Assembly: GCF_020536995.1 (NCBI RefSeq)
Contig: NC_068366.1
Coordinates: forward strand, 71,762,188-71,826,187
Reading direction: 5' to 3'
DNA length: 64,000 bases
From: Dreissena polymorpha
Lineage: Eukaryota > Mollusca > Bivalvia > Myida > Dreissenidae
Below are positions 59,212-64,000 of the stretch, piece after piece. Each line of letters starts with the position of its first letter. Within the stretch, counting starts at the first letter, position 1. The notes below the pieces were generated by a model. It searched no databases and was not told the DNA's origin. It worked only from the letters and a program-made list of their open reading frames with translations. The translations under genes were made by a program, and so were the position numbers.

Positions 59212-59526
59212 ATGATTGCGACTAATTTTAAGTGTGCAATGGGTAGATTTGACCCCGCTGAAACAATTGAAGAGAGCATAGCTTTTGCGAGTGAGCAGCT
59301 ATACCCCAGCATCAGAAAATGCTTCATGCTGCTCTTCGTTATGCCTGTCTCCACCGCAACTGCAGAAAGATCGTTTTCCACAATGCGAAGGGTCAAGACA
59401 TACTTGCGGAGTACAATGGGGACGGAACGCATGTCTGGACTTGGACTCCTTAATGTATATAGGGAAAGAGAAATTAACGCTGAGCATGTGGTCGACATTT
59501 TTGCACAAAGAATAGATCGAAGATAA
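59212..59526 (+). pseudogene. hAT transposase C-terminal dimerisation domain
   Basis: The 104-residue frame holds LYPSIRKCFMLLFVMPVSTA, TAERSFSTMRRVKTYLRSTM and GTERMSGLGLLNVYRE. This is the hAT family C-terminal dimerisation domain (consensus LP-STA-AERSFS-LRRIKTYLRSTM). It lacks the upstream RNase-H-like catalytic region and BED finger. The frame is open to a natural-looking stop, so it is probably the true C-terminus of a once longer protein. The GC content is higher than in the surrounding DNA. Confidence 0.85.
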
Positions 59527-60037
59527 GCATTACTTTTCAGGGTGTAGTATTGCACATACAAGTGGACCTGTGTTTTATGTGAAATTAGAGGATGTTTTCT
59601 TTTTAATACATTACACACAGTCCAAACTGGTTTTATTGATAGAGTTAAATAAAAGTTTAGCATGCTCGCTCAATACTCAGCGAGCATGCTGTTGTTTCAT
59701 TCAAACAGTGTTTCTTTTACAGTTTAATTAAAAAAGAATTTAATTTTCTGTTTACCAAATACCCCACATAAAATCAGTTTCAGCAGAAAATAATGACGGG
59801 CTTAGTTTTTTCTTTTATCGGTCTTTTTCAAGCAAGAAATTGACGAATTAAATTGCCAAAACGTGGCTGAAAGATAACACCAAAACGCACCATCTGCAAT
59901 GAATTTTTACAAAATTTTCTTGGGGGAGGCCCAAACCCCCCTAGCAGGAGGTGGAAACCCCCTCCCGCACCTACCCCCACTCGCAGCTTCGCTGCGAGAT
60001 CGTGCGTATAGTTGAAATAGACTCAGGAACGCCCCTG

Positions 60038-63000
60038 ATGGCTGACATTCTTCAGATATCAATGTGTCGACAGAAACGTGGACGATATTGACAAATAAGT
60101 TACGTAAAAAATTAAAGTGTTATGGTGTGTATGAAACAAAATGATATTTACATAAAAAGATGCGCACTGGTAAACTGTTAAAATACTTTTTCGCTCGGAG
60201 GAATACAACACAAATACAAATTAGTAAGAAATATATTACAATATCAATTTGACACAAATAAGCAAATACAACAGAAGCAGTTATGAAAGGTTCAAATAAA
60301 TGTATAAAACAATATCAGAATGATTATAGAGAGTAAATATTCAAAGAAATAGAATAACGTGAAGTCAGATTGATACAATAAATCATTTTACCAAATTATG
60401 AATAAAATATATTAAAGCGGGTATATACGATTTTGTCAAATATTTATGAATTTATATAAACTGTGTAAAAAACTATATATATATATATATATATATATTT
60501 CAATATAAATTAAGTAAAAGTTAAGAAGAACATGTGTCGAAAAATGCGAAATAAGCCAGATATTTAATTCTGAAATTGAAAACGGTTGTACAGCCGAATT
60601 CGCCAGCATGTATACCATACAGGCACGATGTGCATCTGAACTTAGTTTAACGGTTTATTTGAATTCCTGCAACGACATCGATTCATACGACACACGAACA
60701 CTATCTCCGATCCTAATACAAAGACGAATGCTTCGGTTATTGTAGGAAAATATGTACGTCATTATTGGCTCGGGGCGCAAATTTGTCTTTGCTGCATTTT
60801 ATGCAATTCGGCTTTAATGTATAATTTTTCTTGCCTATTTTGTGTTATTGTAACATATTTTATCAATATATTACAATTAAACACATATAAAAAAAATCGT
60901 ATATACGCGCTTTAAGCTATCACTGAGAATGATTTAATCCTTGACACACATTGTGCATTTTGACTGTTGATTTCCAAGTATGCCGCCCAAGAAGACAATA
61001 CGGTTCTTGTGCTCGAAAGAGCATCTTCTATAGTTTACCATAAGTTATTTTAATAATAACGCATGGCCAAGTGAAAGTAAAGGTCCCATTTCGACCAAAC
61101 AAATGCTGAATTTTGCCCGTTGACCTCTGATTTTTGTTGCGTTTTTTACCTTTTCTCTGATGAAGAATTTTGTTCCAATGTACAAATAACATATACATAA
61201 ACAATACAATATGGAAAATGCAAAAACGGCATTTACTAGGAAAATTCAATTATAAATGCATATATAGTATCATTTGTCATTGAAATTAAACTACAATTGT
61301 CTATAAACATATAACAGATCGTAGTAACGGAGAGATAGATAGTCTATAAGAAATAATACTTTTAATTTAATAAATAGTATATACACGCATGTTCGTAAAT
61401 TGATAAATATAATACCAAACAATAAACTTAAACAAAAAGGTGCACAAACTGAGCATTTAATGCGCCCATCGAACATAAAATATGTGTAGTTTTAATTTAT
61501 TTTGTGTTATCGTGATTAATTCCTCGACCTTCGAATTATATTTTAAACGAATGATATAAATGCATCGATTTGTGGTGTTGCTTTTTCCCGCTTTCACTCA
61601 AAGATAACATATTTAGCAAATCATGCTACGGAGTTTCTAACGTGTTCATTGTTTGAATCAGCTTAGGGTTAGTTGCAGAATGATATTATTGCGAAATTTT
61701 GTTCTTACTTGTTGTAAATAAAGTTTGTGATAACCATCGAACACTTGTCAATGAAATGACAATCCAAGACCACGTGAGTATTCGCTTCTGAGTTTATATA
61801 AAACAAATCACACAATATTTGCGTAACGAGATTGCAATTATAGAGGTAAGTCTTGTTTGGTAATATGTGCATGAAGTATTTGTATTGGAAGTTTTTATGT
61901 TTGGGTGTCAATAGTAAATTTGACTGGTTGAATGAAGATGGTTCTTTGGTTAATGTCTGGATGATTTATCAAATTGTTCGCACCCTCCAGATTTTTGTTT
62001 TATTACAAGTGATTCATAGCCTGTTATGAATCTTTTTGTATTTTATGTTATTTTGTAAGAATCCCTTAAGGTGTTGTATAAATGATCGTGTTTTTTAAAT
62101 TCATTTTTCCTTTTTTCCACTGACAACTTTATGGTTTTGTTATCAAATCAATTCAAAAGAGACTTATTGTATCTTCAAAAATCCCAGTGTTGCTTTTCCT
62201 AAAGTCATTAACATGTTAAACATAATAAATACCTCTTAAAACGTTTAATTTTTGTTGTTTTATAAATGAATTATTCCAGCAAATTTTCTTTCTGTATTGG
62301 TATTTGATATCTTTTCAAAGAGACACTGAGTTATCCACACATAATGTTTTTTAGGAACTCGGGTTTTAAATTAAGGTATTTTACTTTTTTCAGGTGATAT
62401 AAAATTCAACATTCCATTGTAGTTACTTGGCCTATTGATAAATATTCTAATAAGTTTTTAATCTGGTAAAACAAATCAATATGTTTACCAGATTGGCTTT
62501 GAGGGATGTTCAGAATATGTACATAGCTAACAGTTTAAACCACCGACGGCATAACATTGTATGATTCGCTTTCTGGTAATTTTCGTTGACTTTAAATTAA
62601 GCATTTATACGAAAAGTATTCCGGTACTTTGCATGGCCACACATTTTAATATGCATGATAGTTTGAGCTGAAAAATTAAATATTGTTTCTACTGATTATG
62701 TTTCATGAGACTCATTATTCCTATATTTATTCAATATGCGGGATTTATGAACTTGTTTTAACTGCATGTCTCGAATAAATTGTTCTACCAAATCGTCGTT
62801 TCATCTGTGACGAATTGGTAATTCGCTGTGACGTCTGTTCTTCACACTGAAAGATAAATAATTTTCATTCATACTGGACATAGTACTCGATTTGACAAAA
62901 AGATCGTTTTGCACGGAAAAACAGCGATGTTAAAAAGTCAACCTATTTCACAATATTATACACTGTTCTGGCTTGATTCATAACGACAAATCGAACGGAA

Positions 63001-63389
63001 ATCTTAATGGTGAGTGTTTGGTTTCAGTGCTTTATATGGATACATTAGTAAAATGAAATAAATTAATATTTCACTGTTAAGTGACTGGTTCATCGCCATT
63101 AGTCAAATTCAATGTAAACCATACAGATCTAAAAATTGCGATATGATGTAATTATTTCGATGAACTCACTTCATAAATCTCTAGAACAATTCAATTAAGT
63201 CAGTGTTAATTAGAACACCAACTATTTAAATTGTTCGGTTGTGGAAAAAAGTAGATATTTTATTTACGGGTGACAATAGAAAAGTAATATAAAAGATTAT
63301 GATTGAACTATTTTCTATATGATCAAAATAATACTTAAACGTAACCAACAAATAGGGCCTATACAAAACATTCACTCACTCGGATTTAC
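60038..63389. other. Intergenic, no gene recognised
   Basis: AT-rich sequence of about 3.3 kb. It holds a short (AT)n tract at about 60474-60498 and one dispersed repeat copy (60785-60905). Open frames are short and without domains. Confidence 0.45.
60785..60905. repeat. Dispersed repeat, copy 3
   Basis: Matches 40272-40400 in the same orientation: ttgtctttgctgcatttta, cttgcctattttgtgttatt, and caatatattacaattaa followed by aatcgtata. Confidence 0.65.
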
Positions 63390-63460
63390 TTGCACCATGT
63401 CATATTGTTCGAGTCTTGACGGTGCCGATGACAGCGATGAGTACGCCGAAGCAACTAATG
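63390..63460 (-). CDS. Candidate 71-base exon, function unknown
   Basis: On the - strand an acceptor (atctacag) and a donor (gcaa, then gtaaat) flank 71 bases with much higher GC than the surroundings. One frame reads SCFGVLIAVIGTVKTR, a possible membrane segment; the other open frame reads LVASAYSSLSSAPSRLEQYD. I cannot choose between them or name a family. It may be the edge of a gene outside the window. Confidence 0.3.
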
Positions 63461-64000
63461 CTGTAGATGTAAAATTGTTTTATTCAAATTAAAGAAATGT
63501 ATTTTATCCTTAAAGGCACACATTTGTACCATGGCAAAATCGGTATGTTTTAACTTATTTATACACACATATCGACTTTTAATACATAGACTACGTGTTC
63601 TATTAATTCTTAATGTGTGCAACATGCCAATCAAATTCATATCAATGTTGTTTTTCAAAAGTATTTTCATAAATATGTCTTGTTACTTTTGTTTCTTTGG
63701 AGTACTTCGTATTTGTCATTTTCTTGTAAGGTTGTTAGCAGTTCGTTGTACACGGATTCAGATGTCTCTGTAAAAGTAAATAAGTTCAATGGTTATCGCA
63801 AAGCTTTTCCGGACTTCATTAAGCAAACTAATTTCGTGACAAATATACCAGCTTGCATACTGTGGATATAATGATGCTGTAGTGGTTAAATTGTTTAATT
63901 TAAATGATAAAAATTTATTTTATCCTTTAAGGTACACGTTTCGACCATCGCAAGACCGGTACGCGTTCACTTTGTATGCACGCTAATCGACTTTTAATGC
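63461..64000. repeat. Two imperfect direct copies about 400 bases apart
   Basis: Segments 63461-63590 and about 63866-64000 share atgctgtag, aatttattttatcctt, aaggcacacatttgtaccat or aaggtacacgtttcgaccat, and atcgacttttaat. The intervening DNA is different. The second copy runs off the window end, so a longer array may follow. Confidence 0.6.

Noticed and set aside
59187-59663. 158-codon - strand frame
   Set aside because: Antisense of the hAT dimerisation domain.

Overview
The window is eukaryotic, AT-rich and intron-bearing, and reads as the nuclear genome of a bivalve mollusc. A perfect-hairpin element at 18654-18884 is of a type I associate with dreissenid mussels (Dreissena), so a dreissenid is my best guess; this rests on memory, not on a search. 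Host coding sequence is sparse: the 3' end of CZIB on the + strand (621-2184), a four-exon SLC31/CTR copper transporter on the - strand (10497-17295), and two tandem two-exon Cys-loop (nicotinic-type) receptor subunit genes on the - strand (45665-49677 and 51340-52779). A decayed third receptor fragment lies at 41040-41290. The receptor genes share one intron position and near-identical pore segments, so they look like a local tandem expansion.

Most of the rest is mobile or repetitive DNA. From 1.2 to 10 kb lie three interspersed elements with tandem cores. Two have the ends expected of non-autonomous Helentron (HINE) elements, and one of these contains a young, internally reduced BEL/Pao LTR element with 192-bp LTRs. 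From 11.4 to 12.6 kb the copper-transporter intron holds an inverted-repeat element and a SINE. From 13.16 to 15.88 kb another intron of this gene is filled by a 50-bp minisatellite built from the gene's own splice acceptor and the start of its exon 3. A 53-bp satellite (21.5-23.5 kb) abuts a LINE reverse-transcriptase fragment (23.5-25.1 kb).

A broken Ty3/gypsy element (26.9-31.8 kb, - strand) carries C2H2 fingers beyond its integrase and abuts a Penelope-like RT fragment (31.8-32.75 kb). A PIF/Harbinger element with a TTA target-site duplication (42.55-45.41 kb) and a hAT remnant (56.6-60.0 kb) complete the large elements. LINE 3' fragments, hairpin MITEs, microsatellites and a tRNA-Ser-like sequence inside a receptor intron fill in between. 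Long AT-rich stretches (18.9-21.4, 32.8-34.5, 52.9-56.6 and 60.0-63.4 kb) hold nothing I recognise beyond small repeats.

The observation I rate highest is the exon-derived acceptor array in the copper-transporter gene, which places dozens of copies of a 3' splice site in front of the exon for the first membrane helix. Next are two hairpin MITE copies whose arms differ in sequence but remain self-complementary, and the receptor cluster showing an intact copy, a frameshifted copy and a relic.
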